Shown one piece after another: positions 1-11,280 of a stretch of 64,000 nucleotides of DNA. Under the pieces are notes generated by a model. That model worked only from the letters and a program-made list of their open reading frames with translations, ran no database searches and was not told where the DNA came from. Positions within the stretch are counted from its first letter, which is position 1. Each line of letters begins with the position of its first letter. Source of the stretch: Hybos culiciformis (taxonomy: Eukaryota; Arthropoda; Insecta; Diptera; Hybotidae); assembly GCA_964007475.1 (NCBI GenBank), contig OZ023273.1, forward strand, positions 84,145,712 through 84,209,711, read 5' to 3'. A program made the position numbers and the translations under genes.

Positions 1-472
1 ACACCTTTTAAGTTCAATATCCTTTATATTGTATTAAGCTTTTAACCATAACCATAATAATTTTTTTTTTGCAAAATTACATATACAAAAATGTATAGAC
101 ATAGCTTTAAAAGTATGTAGACATCTTTATACAATTTATAATTCATAAATTGTTTTTTTTTGTACATTCATACATACTATATACAAAATTCTATATATTT
201 TGTATATAAATATAAATGTATCTATATGTACATATTTTTATTTAGACTAACATTTTTTTTTTCTTTTAATTTCTGTAATAATCTCAAAAAGTTGTGCAAA
301 AAAAAAAAAAGAAGAAAACAAAAAATAATCCTTGCGACTTTGACATTCTTCTATCTTCAAATTAAATTGGGAAAAATTATGAAAAGTGTACTTTAATTTT
401 TTTTTTATATAATTTTTTTCAAGTTTTCAAAATAATGGAACTTTTTATGATATTTTTTAAGTGTACACGAGG
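1..472. other. A+T-rich spacer, no gene seen
   Basis: Low-complexity sequence with repeated T and A homopolymer tracts. I see no coding region, RNA gene or structured repeat. The short open frame here is all F/K/Y/I codons as expected from composition. Confidence 0.6.
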
Positions 473-1345
473 CAGAGCCGTAACTAGGGTATGGCAAACA
501 CGGCCCCGGCCATAGGCGCCTGATTAAAAAGGCTCTCACTCATTTTAAATTTTTCAAATTTTACACATACTTGGTAAACTTTAAATAAAATTTCAAAATT
601 CTAGTAAATTTACGTAATTTTCTTCAAATTAATTTTTGTTAATTTGCTAAATTATTTGAAAATTATTGAATTTTTGTCGGGAGAAAAGTTAATGTCTAGA
701 TCCATGATGGAATTAAATAAAGCAGTATAAATAAGATCTTTGATTGGAGTATTCACAATTAGATGCAGGTGAGATGCTGAATGAAATAGAATGCTTCAAA
801 TTTCAAAGTGCGGAGCTGTTTAAAAATTTAAACTCTTTACATCATTTTGAAATTTTAAGAAAATTGATGCACTTGATTTGTGTGAAACATTTCCAAATAT
901 TTATGTTGCTTTACGAATTACCAGTTCCAGTAACTGTGGCTGGCTAGTGGATAGAGGAGTTTTAGCAAACTTAAGCTCATTAAAAATTACATGGCTTCAA
1001 CAATGATACAAGATCCCTTAAGGGCGTTAGCTATATTGTCAATCGGATATGATATTTGAAATGTTTGAAGAAGCAAATTTTGATGGAATAATCAACGAAT
1101 TTGCAAACATTAAAGCAAGAAAAATTAAATTAAAATAATAAAATTTCTAAGCATTGAATTTGTTGAAATTATTGCATTTGATAAAAATCAACAAATGTAT
1201 TAATTTCATATTGAATAGTAATGTTGAATTAATAAAGAATTTATGTTATCTTTTTTTCTTGTAATAACATTTAAAATATATCAAAATTAAAAATTGGAAG
1301 TTAATTTTTTGTATGATAATAGTGAGATATTAGGCGCCATTTTAA
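473..1345 (+). mobile_element. Degenerate hAT element (left end and transposase relic)
   Basis: The left end begins CAGAGCCGTAACTAGG, a hAT-like terminus close to that of the complete MITE at 15674 (CAGTGGCGTAACTAC). A transposase C-terminal relic follows at 744-1135. A patch with GGCGCC at 1333-1338 echoes GGCGCC in the left subterminal region and may mark the decayed right side, but I found no matching right terminus and no second copy of the flanking octamer at 465-472. The right boundary is therefore approximate. Most of the transposase is missing, so this is a deletion derivative or a decayed copy. Confidence 0.55.
744..1135 (+). pseudogene. hAT transposase C-terminal dimerisation region, broken
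   Basis: The frame opening at 744 reads through a segment ending LPVPVTVA, the conserved lead-in to the hAT dimerisation block. After a frame change near 944 it continues with a stop and then RSFSKLKLIKNY, followed by ALAILSI, both hallmarks of the hAT C-terminal dimerisation domain (ZMYM1-like branch). The final segment FDGIINEFANIKARK, ending at a TAA about 1135, matches the usual hAT tail. At least one frameshift and internal stops make it non-functional. The N-terminal BED finger and catalytic region are absent. Family assignment is by motif memory. Confidence 0.7.
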
Positions 1346-2880
1346 ATGTTTTGCTATAGGAGGAATAAATATTATCAAAGCGCACTGAATTTTGTTTAAC
1401 GATAATGAAACTGAGTAAATAACTTTTTTAAATAATCTTCTGCCTGTACCAAAAAATGCAAAAACTTCATTTGGGATTATGTTAGAACTCTGCGATAAAC
1501 GATAAATGCTGCGATTATAGAGCTTTAAACTGTGCTGTGTTTATCTGAGATGAAATATTTAGTGCTGTAGATGAGATGATAGATTATAGCAAGTGTATTC
1601 AAAAATTAATGAATTTAATAATTAAAATTGAAAATTATTTACTAAATTAGAACATTTATCGACGTTAGTAAAAATGCCTATACACTGATACAGAGTTGGT
1701 CTAGCTAGAGTCGTATAATAGAGCTTTCTATGTTGAGAATCTGTGTGTTTTTTTGTTTTAAAATGAATTGAATAAAAAATTCAAGATTGAAAAGTATTTG
1801 TTTGAAGCAAAGAACAAACACATAAGCTTATAGAATTAGTAGTGGATCGTCCTCAGTTAGGAGTTTTTATATAGTTTCATACATTGGTTATATGATTTTT
1901 ATGCCTATACGAGATGCTTTGAATGTATTATTTTTTTGTAGAGGGCTTAAGATTTATGTTAGTGTGCATCGCGTCTCCAATATATAATTATATTTTTACT
2001 AATTTATCTATCTACATCTAAATATCGATGAACTTTCAATCTAACCACATTTACTCTTAAATGGATTGTCTCTTCGTGTTCTGAATGGTTTGTGAAAATT
2101 TTTGAATTTTATATATGATTCATATGACATTATGCTTACATATAAAACAAATTTTTTTAATTTTCTGGTGGAATATAAAAGTTTTAATAATTCGACCTCA
2201 ATACTTTTTTACATTTGCTCTATGGTGGTAATGTTGCATTAGCTTACCGTATTGTATATAACATGTACATATTATGTATACATTTGAGAAATGTAAGCAT
2301 ACTTTTCAAATGAACCTGCACTTTTCTCAACATAAGTCATAAACAAATATGCAAATTTTCCATTCTTGAATTTTTTTATGGCAAATAAGAAGACATCTTA
2401 GAAAACAAAAATACATTTATAAGTGATGAATATAATATAAAGTACTTCAAAATCTGCATACCTTTGATATTGAAAAATTTAACAAAATTAATTAAAAATG
2501 TTAACGACGCATAAACATAATATTACAAAAGTTAGTTAAATGCTTTACATTGTAGTTAAAATATTTTCTACATGTTAAAGAAAATGTTTGAATTATATTG
2601 TAAAATATTTTAAACGAAATAATTTTAGCAATTTCAATTAAAATTCATTATGATCTGGAAAAGGGTGGTTCAGAATAAACCTTTTTTTTAAAGAGCTGCA
2701 CTTCAGAACTAAAAGGTTGATACCAAAAAATCCAAAATCAATTAATATTAAGAGATTGCTTCCAATCAAAGCCTCCGCGAATCAAATGGTCTTTCAATAT
2801 AAGAACCATTTTTTTTCAAAACGGTTCTATTTGTAAACAATTTTTTTTGACATTTCTTTAGTAGAAGCTCTACAATTTAC
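1346..2880. other. A+T-rich spacer, no gene seen
   Basis: No recognisable coding or RNA feature. Part of 2650-2880 may be decayed flank of the mariner-like relic that follows, but I cannot define a terminus. Confidence 0.5.
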
Positions 2881-2885
2881 TAAAA

Positions 2886-3335
2886 TCATTTTTTCCGATG
2901 AAGGACATTTTCACTGAAATGGATATGTTAACAAGCATAATTGTCGAATTTGAAAGTGAAGATGGACGTAATGTTGCATTGAATGGAGTGCGCTACAGAA
3001 ATATTATAACTAATTTTTTATGGCCTTTTTTTTGATGATATCGATACTGAAGACTTGTGGTTTCTGGATGTAGCAATAACAACATGCCACACAAGTCATG
3101 AAACAATTTTTTTTACTGAAAATCAAATGTGGAGGATGTCGTGTTTTGTGATGTGAATTGGTAGCCAAGATCTTGAGAACAATTGAAAAAAATTTATGAA
3201 CTTAAAATAAACATTGAACAAGATATTCGTGCAATTGAACCTGTCAAAATGCAATTGAAAATTTGGTTAAAAGAATCAATGCCCGTACACTTGGTCGCGC
3301 TGGACATTTGTCCAATATAATTTTTAATTTTTAAA
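2886..3335 (+). pseudogene. Mariner/Tc1-like transposase relic
   Basis: Broken frames carry successive blocks of a mariner-superfamily transposase. These are FSDEGHFH then NGYVNKHNCR near 2895-2960, NGVRYRNIITNFLWP near 2980-3025, and CHTSHETI near 3085-3110. In intact relatives the second catalytic Asp is in FSDE and the TCHTS block follows a QQDGA motif, which is not preserved here. A deletion removes the stretch between the first two blocks, and there are stops and frameshifts. I could not identify terminal inverted repeats. Known: these motifs belong to DDE/D transposases. Inferred: a dead genomic fossil. Confidence 0.7.
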
Positions 3336-3394
3336 TTTTAGGCCTTTTACAACATATTTGAATTAAAATATTCAAAGATTTGATTCAAATAGTA

Positions 3395-4000
3395 TTTTTT
3401 TTTTTTTATTAAAGTTACCAAATCACTAGGTGGGATACCTTTTATACTTAAAAAAGTATGGATTTGATAATGGGGACAGGAAGCTTAGACGGGATTAAAA
3501 AGTGGGACAGTTAAAACGAAATCATTTACACTTTTTTTAAAGCGGCGCAAGTCGTAAATCAAACGTCCGCCAGCTGTGGTGAACAATTTTGATGGGAGAG
3601 CATTTCACATTCTCGAGGTGCGAACTGAAAACGAATCTCCGAAGCTCGTTCTATCACATCTGGGAATTTTGACGAAATATGGGTGTGACATTGAAGCGGT
3701 ACGTGTTTGACGTGAAAATACTTGAAGTGAAGGAAGTAGGGCTTTAACTTCCAGGGAACACGTATCCGTTTCAACAAGGTATTTATAAAAAATTGAAAGT
3801 GAACCTACATTAAGACGGTGATTGAGTGATATTGAAGAGCTGGTGGTTTGGTGATCGTTGATCAATCTAATAGCCCTTCTCTGAACTTTGTCCAGGTACT
3901 CAAGATGGGTTTTAGGAGCACCAGCCCATATATGCGAATTATATTCTAATTTCGGTCGTATGTAGGATTTGTATGTTTTATTTAAGAATTTAAAAAAAGA
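3395..4000 (-). pseudogene. 5'-truncated LINE: reverse transcriptase C-terminus and 3' tail (copy 1)
   Basis: Read on the minus strand, the frame from about 4000 down to the TAA at 3485-3487 contains YIRPKLEY, then HIWAGAP, YLDKVQRRAIRLIND, PRCDRTSFGDSF and RTSRM, and ends with a RRFKK block. This order is typical of the C-terminus of jockey/CR1-type non-LTR retrotransposon ORF2, downstream of the catalytic domain. A TGA at 3605-3607 replaces the Trp codon seen in copy 2 (59769-60053), so the frame is broken. The 3' untranslated tail ends in a poly(A)-like tract (T run on the plus strand, 3395-3407). Everything upstream of about 4000 is missing, as expected of 5' truncation. Confidence 0.8.
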
Positions 4001-4695
4001 CCCTATAGTTGATAACCATAATTTTTTTCACGATGTTTTTATTTATTTATTCATTAAATAGCTAACAGTTTGACAAATTGAAACACTAATTAAATATAAT
4101 TTATTACAATGGGATAGTGATTTCATATAAGTTTTCATATTTTTTATTTCATTTTTTAATTTGAATTTTTTGTATGCAATTAATTTCTCTTATTTATACT
4201 TGTCCTTTATGATAAAACCATATTTAGTACCAGATCCCTTATCAACAAAGTTTTTTAAACCAGTAATAAAAAAGATTGATTTTTTTCGTTATAAGAAAAT
4301 ATATATATTATACTAAAGTTACGTTATCAAAAGAAAATTTTCATTATTTCAACGAAACTTCCAATAACGAAATTTTTTGCCATAACGTTTTTTTTTTTAT
4401 TGTACTTATAAGAACAAATCATAATAATTTAAATTTATATTTTAACAATCTTAAAGATTTAAATTAATAGAATAGGGGAAGGTCTTTTGACATGGCCCTT
4501 TTAATTTACGGGGGACTCTAAACAATTTTATACAAAACGATCAAAAAATTTACTTCGCACATTTACGTACGCAACAAACAACTACCTAACTGTTAATATT
4601 ATGATTTCATTCTTTTGGTTCTTAGTGAAATATTTATTATGCTTTGAGTTGTAACATAAGTTGTAATTATTATATAAAAGTTTATTAAGCAGCAG
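4001..4695. other. A+T-rich spacer, no gene seen
   Basis: No supported feature. The short open frame near 4276-4467 is compositionally driven and matches nothing I recognise. Confidence 0.55.
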
Positions 4696-4698
4696 TTA

Positions 4699-5108
4699 TG
4701 CCTTGAGCACAGCTAATACCGCAAAGCAATTTTGAGCTACCGTAAAAACCGATTTTCTGCGTTATTTCTTATTTATTTAAAATAAAAATTATGAAAAACG
4801 AAAGATATTAATTTTATTGATTTTTTGTAAAAAGAATTTCTTAAAATTATTTCATAATTAATTAGAAAACTGAATTTATTTATTTTTTGCTCCAGAAAGA
4901 ATTGACTACGTCACAAAATAATTTTTTTGTTTCTTTTTCACAGCGTTTCTTTTGCATCGAAATTTAGTTTTGCTGCATTTTTCTGTCACAATCATATTAT
5001 AAAAAAAACAAAAGCAGTCGTTTGCAGTTGATTTTTTTGCTTTCAAGTAAAATTAGCTGTGAACATTCCGTCAAAAATTGTTTTGCGGTATTAGCTGTGC
5101 TCAAGGCA
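4699..5108. mobile_element. 410-bp MITE with about 37-bp terminal inverted repeats
   Basis: The left end reads TGCCTTGAGCACAGCTAATA and the right end is its reverse complement, with near identity over roughly 37 bp (positions 4699-4735 and 5072-5108). The flanks are TTA at 4696-4698 and TTA at 5109-5111. A 3-bp TTA duplication is the hallmark of PIF/Harbinger elements, so that is the preferred class. There is no open frame, so the copy is non-autonomous. Confidence 0.75.
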
Positions 5109-5111
5109 TTA

Positions 5112-6329
5112 CTACTTTGTTAGTTCAAAACTTTAAACTGAAATTATTTTACTTTTATTTCTCTAAAATTGAATTAACATGTACAATATAATTTTTTGAA
5201 CTCCAATTCGGAAAATTTTTTTTCATTAAATAGGGGACCACATATTTTGTCTCACCTCCAAGTGTCTCTCACAGGCCCTGTGCGTGTATAAAAATATGTT
5301 AAAATTACGTATAGCCTTTATTGTTGATTATTCTTAAAAACTCTAATTTTAAAGCTAGAAAAAATTAAAAGTTTTACGAAAAAAACATAGATTTTTAACG
5401 ACAAACATCAAAACTTTTAACTTTATACATACACATTTATACATGAATACCGAAATCCAATGCCAAACTTTAATGATGAAAAGCATATTAAAAAGTGCAA
5501 GGGAATTGGTTTTCTTCATTTTCATTAATAAATAATTAATCATATTATATTATGTACTTATAATGGAGCTTAATGAATGTAGGTCAGTAAATACTTTTTT
5601 TTTTTAATATGCAAAAAAAGATACTGTTTTCAATTTTGATATTTTATAAATGAAAAATCAATTTTAAAAATTCAAGTTGTTGTGCGATGTACTTATTTTA
5701 TATTTAATTGTATAAACAATTTTTTTTTTAAATCTGTCTAGTCTTGTTTTAATAGTAAATAATGAATTATCTCTGTACCTATTCAACTCAGAAAGAATCA
5801 TATTTATTTATTTTTGCAAATTGCCCATTTTTCTGAATTTTTTTTAAGAAATTGATGGTTAATTATAAATATGTTCTGCTGAATGTCTGAAAAATATATT
5901 TGTTCAAGTTCTTTTTTCAAAGTTGAAAATATAAAAAAAATAAAAATGTATATTCTAAAAATCGTTTTGTTTTTTTTTTTTTTGTAAATTAAGATTGTAC
6001 AATATGTACATATTACTTCTATTAATTTCATCTACTGTACATTCTATATAATACCTATCTATAGATAAATCTAGAGAGAGAAAAATTCAGAAAAAAAAAA
6101 AAATAAATAAATTACCATCATAGACTTTTAGATTCAGAAAAATGATTTTTCTATTAGAAGGGTTTATTGCTCTTTATTGTTAAAGAAAAAATCGTTAAAC
6201 AAAAAAAAAATTCTGTTTTTTTCATGTCTATAACGATTTTGCATAGTAATTTTAAATTATTATTATTAAAACATATATATTCTTGGTAAGAGAAGCGCGT
6301 CAACTGAAATCTAGTAAAATTACTGCTAA
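5112..6329. other. A+T-rich spacer, no gene seen
   Basis: Homopolymer-rich sequence without a recognisable gene or repeat boundary. Confidence 0.55.
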
Positions 6330-6801
6330 AATAGAGACAGGCCCGGTCCTAGCTGATTCGGCGCCCTGTGCCGATTTTGAAAATTGCGCCCATAAGCATA
6401 GTATAAGTCATTTTCACGTCACCATTGAGGTAGACCAGGCCTGGGCAACCCAAAACATAAGCGAGCCAATTTTAAGAAATATCAAAAATTAAAGAGCCGC
6501 AAATTTTTGTAATAATTATAAATGTATATAAGAAAATCAATATATTTAATTTTTGATTTATATACCGTTTTAAAATATTAAAAATTAAATTAAACAATAG
6601 TTTTGATTTATAATTATGAATTTTATACATTGTTCAAAATATATAATTCTTCAAAATTAATTGTAATTTTAATGATGACACCCTTAATTGATTTGTTCAA
6701 TTCTCGTCCGTCATTGAAACTCGATGTTTATTTTTACAAAATAATAAAAATTCTTTATTTGTAGTTTACAGTGGAAAAAAAATTCTTGATTTGTAATTTA
6801 G

Positions 6802-7619
6802 CACTCAAAGAAATAATGCAATCAAAATAATAAAAAATTGCTTCAATTTAAAGTGAGATTTCTTCGCATTGTCCCTACAGAGAATTATTCGATTTGAAAA
6901 CAAATGGTAGTTCATTTCAAAATCGAAAGCACAAATTAGCAAGTATCTTTCGAAATGAAAACAAAATAATGCAAGTAAAACCAAAATAAAGTTTATTACT
7001 CCAAAACCAAAAACCTTTCAAATTCATCAGCAAAAACACCACAAATACAAAAAAAAAAATTGCTAGACTAAATTTTTTTTTAATTATTTATTTTTTTTAT
7101 TTTTTTTTTATATTGTTTTTATTTTTTAAATTTTTTTTAATAATTTTTTTTATGCCCGCTTGTAGCTTCGAACCACTGTCCTAAACATTGTAATCCACCA
7201 ACTCTGCCACTGAGCTATGAACTGTATTTACGACGATGTGTAAAATGGAAAATATAATAAAATTAATGAAAATAAAACAGGACTTACTTCATTTCAATCT
7301 AAAGTTATTCATTTTATTTTATTGCAACTAAAAACATTAATTTGAAGAACATAGTTTCATTAATGCAAGGTAAAATAAAAGCAATTGCAATTCAAATAAA
7401 GTAATAATTTTTGTTTTGAAAGAAAATATTTGAAGTCCGAAAATAAGGACAGGTTTTCAGTCTTAAAATTGTCTGTAAAGTTGGTATTTCATTTTGGAAC
7501 TTCATTCAGGATGTCTTCAAATAAAACAACAGATTTTGACTTCAAAAGTATCAATTACGGACAAAAATTGAAATGAAGTACAATTGCTTTCGATTTTGAT
7601 TGCATTTTTTTTTTGAGTG
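6802..7619. mobile_element. TIR element (818 bp) nested inside the hAT copy
   Basis: The left end CACTCAAAGAAATAATGCAA is matched, inverted and with a few mismatches, by the right end at about 7570-7619. The homology covers roughly 50 bp, including TGCAATCAAAAT. The interior has no open frame. Sequence similar to ATTCTTTATTTGTAGTTTA flanks both sides (about 6752 and 6781 on the left, 7634 on the right), suggesting a tandem-repeat target. I could not define a target site duplication, so the superfamily is unassigned. Confidence 0.6.
7152..7228 (-). repeat. tRNA-like module with A and B boxes (SINE head candidate)
   Basis: On the minus strand the sequence contains TAGCTCAGTGGCAGAG, a near-perfect pol III A box with a foldable D-arm, then about 35 nt later GGTTCGAAGCT, a B box with a weak T-arm. 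The acceptor stem does not pair and the anticodon arm is poor, so it is not a functional tRNA. The minus-strand 3' side runs into an A-rich tail (T-rich on plus, 7067-7152), as in tRNA-derived SINEs. Confidence 0.5.
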
Positions 7620-7859
7620 AGGGTGCAAGAAAATTCTTTATTTGTAGTTTAGACTGAAAAAAGTTTAGGCCGGGTGAAAAAAAAAATTTTGTCAGAATTG
7701 TTCTTCGAGCCGAATGCAGTGTAAAAAAATGATTTCCGGAGCCGCATAAATTTATGTTAAGAGCCGCAGTTTGAAGTATGAAGTAGACTATACTAAAGCG
7801 CTTTTTTTAATGAGGTATTCCCAGTAGGTCTAGTGCTAGTCCTCAAATAAATATACATA

Positions 7860-8515
7860 CACTAGGTAGAAAAAGTCTGCGTACCGGCTCGTTTTCTTAT
7901 TTTTTGTTCCACATGTTCCCAGTTTTTGATGTCATTTAAAAGGACTCTGTAAAAAAATTTTTTTTATTAAAATTTAAATTTTGAGAAATATCAATTTTTC
8001 AAAAATTCTGCGTACAGCCGGTTTTAATGCCGCGTCTCAAAAATTAACTAATAATGCCATTTGAAAGGCAGTTGAATGTAGATAATTTTGCGCCATATAA
8101 TTTTATCCCTACGATAAGTGAAAGTGTCAAAAATCGCCTTTGAAAATCATAAAAAGAAGCGGTTCTAACCTATTTTCCAGCAGTTCTAAGCTATTCCTAT
8201 GACTTTCAAAGACAATTTTTGACACTTTCCCTTATCGTACAGATAAAATTATATGGCGCAAAATTATCTACATATATTCAATTGCCTTTCAAATGAGATT
8301 GCTAGTTAATTTCTGAGACGCGGCATTGAAACAGGCTGTACTCAGACAGTTCAAAAAATTGATATTATTTCTCAAAATTTAAATTTTGAAAAAAAAAAAA
8401 AATGTTTTCCCAAAAAATCTTTTTTCATAGAGTACTTTTAAATGACATCAAAAGCTGGGAACATGTTGAACAAAAAATAAGAAACGAGCCCGTACGCAGA
8501 CTTTTCTACCTAGTG
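7860..8515. mobile_element. 656-bp foldback element, two long inverted arms, TA duplication
   Basis: Starts CACTAGGTAGAAAAAGTCTG and ends with its near-exact reverse complement. The arms, roughly 320 bp each, remain alignable to the centre near 8185, with blocks such as GCGCCATATAATTTTATC and its inverse. TA flanks both ends (7858-7859 and 8516-8517), pointing to a Tc1/mariner-type MITE. No open frame. It lies inside the outer hAT element, so it inserted later. The RNA would fold into a long imperfect hairpin. Confidence 0.85.
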
Positions 8516-8879
8516 TATACCAAAAAAAAATTTTTACATAAATACTATGTTGATTTTATTCTATGCTGAATTCTCATTTGCACATTATACAATGTGCAAT
8601 TTGATCACGGTATACAAAAAAAATTGTATACTGTGTTGATTTTTTTCTGGGTAGAGTTTTTTTGTGAACAGTAGCACAGTAGTCAATTTCGAATGGATTT
8701 GCATGTTCTTGACTACAAATCGATTGGCGCCCTATTCGTTAGGCGCCCTGTGCAAGTGCACATCATGCACATATAGCAGGACCGGCCCTGAATAGAGACC
8801 TTCCTTCCCTATACATTTCCAGAAAAAAAAACATTAAACAGTGATGCACTATTATTTGAATTGAAAACAACGTTTAAGA

Positions 8880-9345
8880 ACTGAAACCGAACCCGAAGCC
8901 AAATGGGTTCAGGTTCACTGTTTTATAAACCTTGAACCCAAATCCGAACCGAACTCAAAACTCAAGCAGGTTTGGTTCAAAATTATGCTTAAAAAAATTC
9001 AGCTGTGCACATAAATGTTGAATTATGGCAACACCGATTTTTATTTAGACTATTTGTCAACACTGAATTAAAACGTTTTAGTTGTATTTTTGTTTTAACC
9101 AAGAAATAATCAAATAATAATTTTTCTTTACTTTAAATAAAATTAATTTAATAAAATATAAAATTGAATGGTTTAATTTAACAATAAACAAGTAGTTTAT
9201 TACAATTACAAAACAAATATTACAGCAAAAGAAATACTAACGTGTTCGAACGGTATATTTTCATTTGTATGCTAGGTTTACAATTAACCCGAACCCTGAA
9301 CCTGAACTTCTTATTTTGATTAACCCGAACCTTAACCTGAACCAA
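8880..9345. repeat. Degenerate GAACCY-rich repeat, split by a solo LTR
   Basis: Many short units resembling GAACCC, GAACCT or the inverse GGGTTC occur at 8880-8990 and again at 9285-9345. The solo LTR at 9016-9183 lies between these two clusters. Whether this is a decayed transposon subterminal array or a plain simple repeat cannot be decided from this copy. Confidence 0.4.
9016..9183 (+). mobile_element. Solo LTR of a Ty1/copia element
   Basis: A 168-bp unit beginning TGTTGAATTATGGCAACACC and ending TTTAACA, flanked by the perfect 5-bp repeat ATAAA at 9011-9015 and 9184-9188. The same sequence, inverted and slightly diverged, lies at 63735-63904 directly after a copia pol C-terminus, which identifies it as an LTR. 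No internal region remains, so it is a solo LTR left by LTR-LTR recombination. Confidence 0.9.
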
Positions 9346-9399
9346 AATTTTTTAAAGGTATTAAAAAGGCAGAAAAATAAACAAGTACCTATATTCCAA

Positions 9400-11280
9400 A
9401 CTAACAATAGAGTTAAACTTTCTTTGAGTGCTTTTTATTTTTAGGTATTGAATTTTTTCATTGGAATTTCAAAATGAAGAATAAGAATTGTCGAATTATG
9501 TTATTACAAAATGGACAATATAGAAATAAAATCAATGTTAAATGGCAATATTAAGCACATTAATTGATACACATGGGAATGCTAGTTAGTTCAGAAGATA
9601 GTAAAATCTATCTTCTTAATAAATAAAAATCTTATGTTCGTTCGGGGTACGTGTTTCTTAAACTCTAGACCCAATCCATCCATCTTTAGACCATTAAGTA
9701 GTTAGATCATTAAGTAGTTTGTCTCAAAGAATGTTTGTCTCGAAAAAAAAAACGAATTTATGATACTATCGGACATAATATTCGTTAACACGCTAATAAT
9801 TTTGATTAAGTTTCCACTGGGTATAGAGGCGCAACTGGGATTGATTTTTTTTTTTTCAAAATAAAGAAAGTACTATTTTTTTAATGTAAAAGCGAACATT
9901 AGTAAGATATAGTAATAAGCTATTTACATTCACCCAATATATCCCACATAAATTCCGATATTTCACTTACCGTTTCCATTACATTAAGTGGAATACGAAG
10001 TGGAATATATTGACATTTAAAAAAAATTAAATTGAATAATTTTTTTTTTATTTCTTTTTCATACAAAAAAAAATTTATTTACGTTTTTTTATTTATTTTT
10101 TTGTCACTTTGACAAAAAAATTTCTGACCAACCAAAAAATAATTTAAAAAAGTACCTAAAAAGGTACTTTTTTTCATAAATTATGTACTTTTTTTGATAA
10201 ATTTGGAATCCGAACCCTAACTTAAGTGGAATATGAAAAAGGGAAATAGAAATACAGGAATTTATTTTTATATGGAAATTTACCTGAAATATTCCGGAAA
10301 ACTGAATATTCCACAAATATTCCACTAATGGAAATAGGTTATAAGTGGTTAATCAAAAATAAACTTATTTTTTTATAATTTTCAGAGCTCTATCAGAACT
10401 ATGTGGTATATGTAGCTTTAAATGATTTGATTTTAATAATTTCTTTTAACAACTTAATTAATATTTAAACTTATTATAGTTACTTTCTCATAAGGCTATA
10501 TTAAATATTAAATATTTGACACATTAAAGTTCACTTCTTTTCGTAAAATTCCGTTCCAATATTCAAATAAGAACAAAAAAAAAGTTTTTCTTTGAAAATA
10601 TTAAGTACCTACAAAAAGAATATTATCTAGATATATGTATGTATATTTATACGTTGGAATTACATAAATATATTTTTTCCTTAAGGTAAGTTTGCATGTA
10701 ACATAAAATTTTCTATGAAATTATAATATTTTTTTTTACCTTTATCTCTTATAAATATGTAGGTACATAGAGTTAGTGTGACATGAAAAGTTATCGTAAA
10801 ATCATCTTCAATTTTCTTTAAAACAAGAAAATATAATAACAAAAGATCATTGTTATGGTAAATTATTTAAAAAATTTCCCGTTTATGTTATAAACAATTT
10901 CACATTTAAAAAAAAAAAAACATATTAATTTTTTTTTTTTTTAGTATATAATTTTAGAAAAATTCGATTAACTACTTTAGAAAATAATTAAGCAAAAAAA
11001 AAAAGAATACAGTTTTTTTTGTACTCATTGTTTAACAAATTTTAATTTGAGCAAAATGTTATTTTGTTATAATTTTTTTGTAAGATACGATGAAATTATT
11101 AAGTAACTTTAATATATTAATATAAAATATACTTTTATGAAGATTTTTCATAAGTTAAAGCGTCAATTTAATAGACTCGTCAATAATATTTACATTTCGA
11201 ACAAAGAAAAGTATTTTCACATCGTTTCGATTAATAATTCTACACTCTTTTATATACCTACTAATTAAATCTCACTATCG
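9400..11280. other. A+T-rich spacer with weak GTGGAATA inverted motifs
   Basis: No gene seen. Between about 9955 and 10355, motifs like TTCCATTA and GTGGAATA recur in both orientations and the two ends are loosely inverted, hinting at a decayed TIR element. I cannot place its boundaries. Confidence 0.35.

Larger units (their letters stand above)
6436..7780. mobile_element. Probable second hAT copy nested in the first
   Basis: The left side starts CAGGCCTGGGCAACC, a typical hAT terminus, preceded by AGGTAGAC (6428-6435). AAGTAGAC occurs at 7781-7788, seven of eight bases identical, which would be the duplication. Subterminal GAGCCGCA motifs occur near both ends (about 6493, 7738 and 7761), as in many hAT elements. 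The right terminus does not visibly match the left inverted repeat, so the right boundary rests on the imperfect duplication. Confidence 0.5.
6338..8790. mobile_element. Outer non-autonomous hAT element (2.45 kb) hosting nested insertions
   Basis: The termini are CAGGCCCGGTCCT at 6338 and, inverted at 8778-8790, CAGGGCCGGTCCT (one mismatch in 13). The flanking octamer AATAGAGA occurs at 6330-6337 and at 8791-8798, a perfect 8-bp target site duplication typical of hAT. A subterminal motif GGCGCCCTGTGC is present near both ends in the same orientation (6360-6371 and 8740-8751). No transposase is visible. The interior is largely made of later insertions: a probable second hAT at 6436-7780, a TIR element at 6802-7619 inside that, and a foldback element at 7860-8515. 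Confidence 0.85.

Noticed and set aside
160..396. 78-codon open frame at the left edge
   Set aside because: Composed of F/I/K/Y/N codons from homopolymers. It has no domain or splice context and is compositional noise.
6283..6492. 69-codon open frame with more varied residues
   Set aside because: It spans the hAT terminus and duplication at 6330-6338, so it is transposon sequence and not a gene.
7152..7228. Functional tRNA gene on the minus strand
   Set aside because: Acceptor stem does not pair and the anticodon arm is poor. Only the A and B boxes are convincing.
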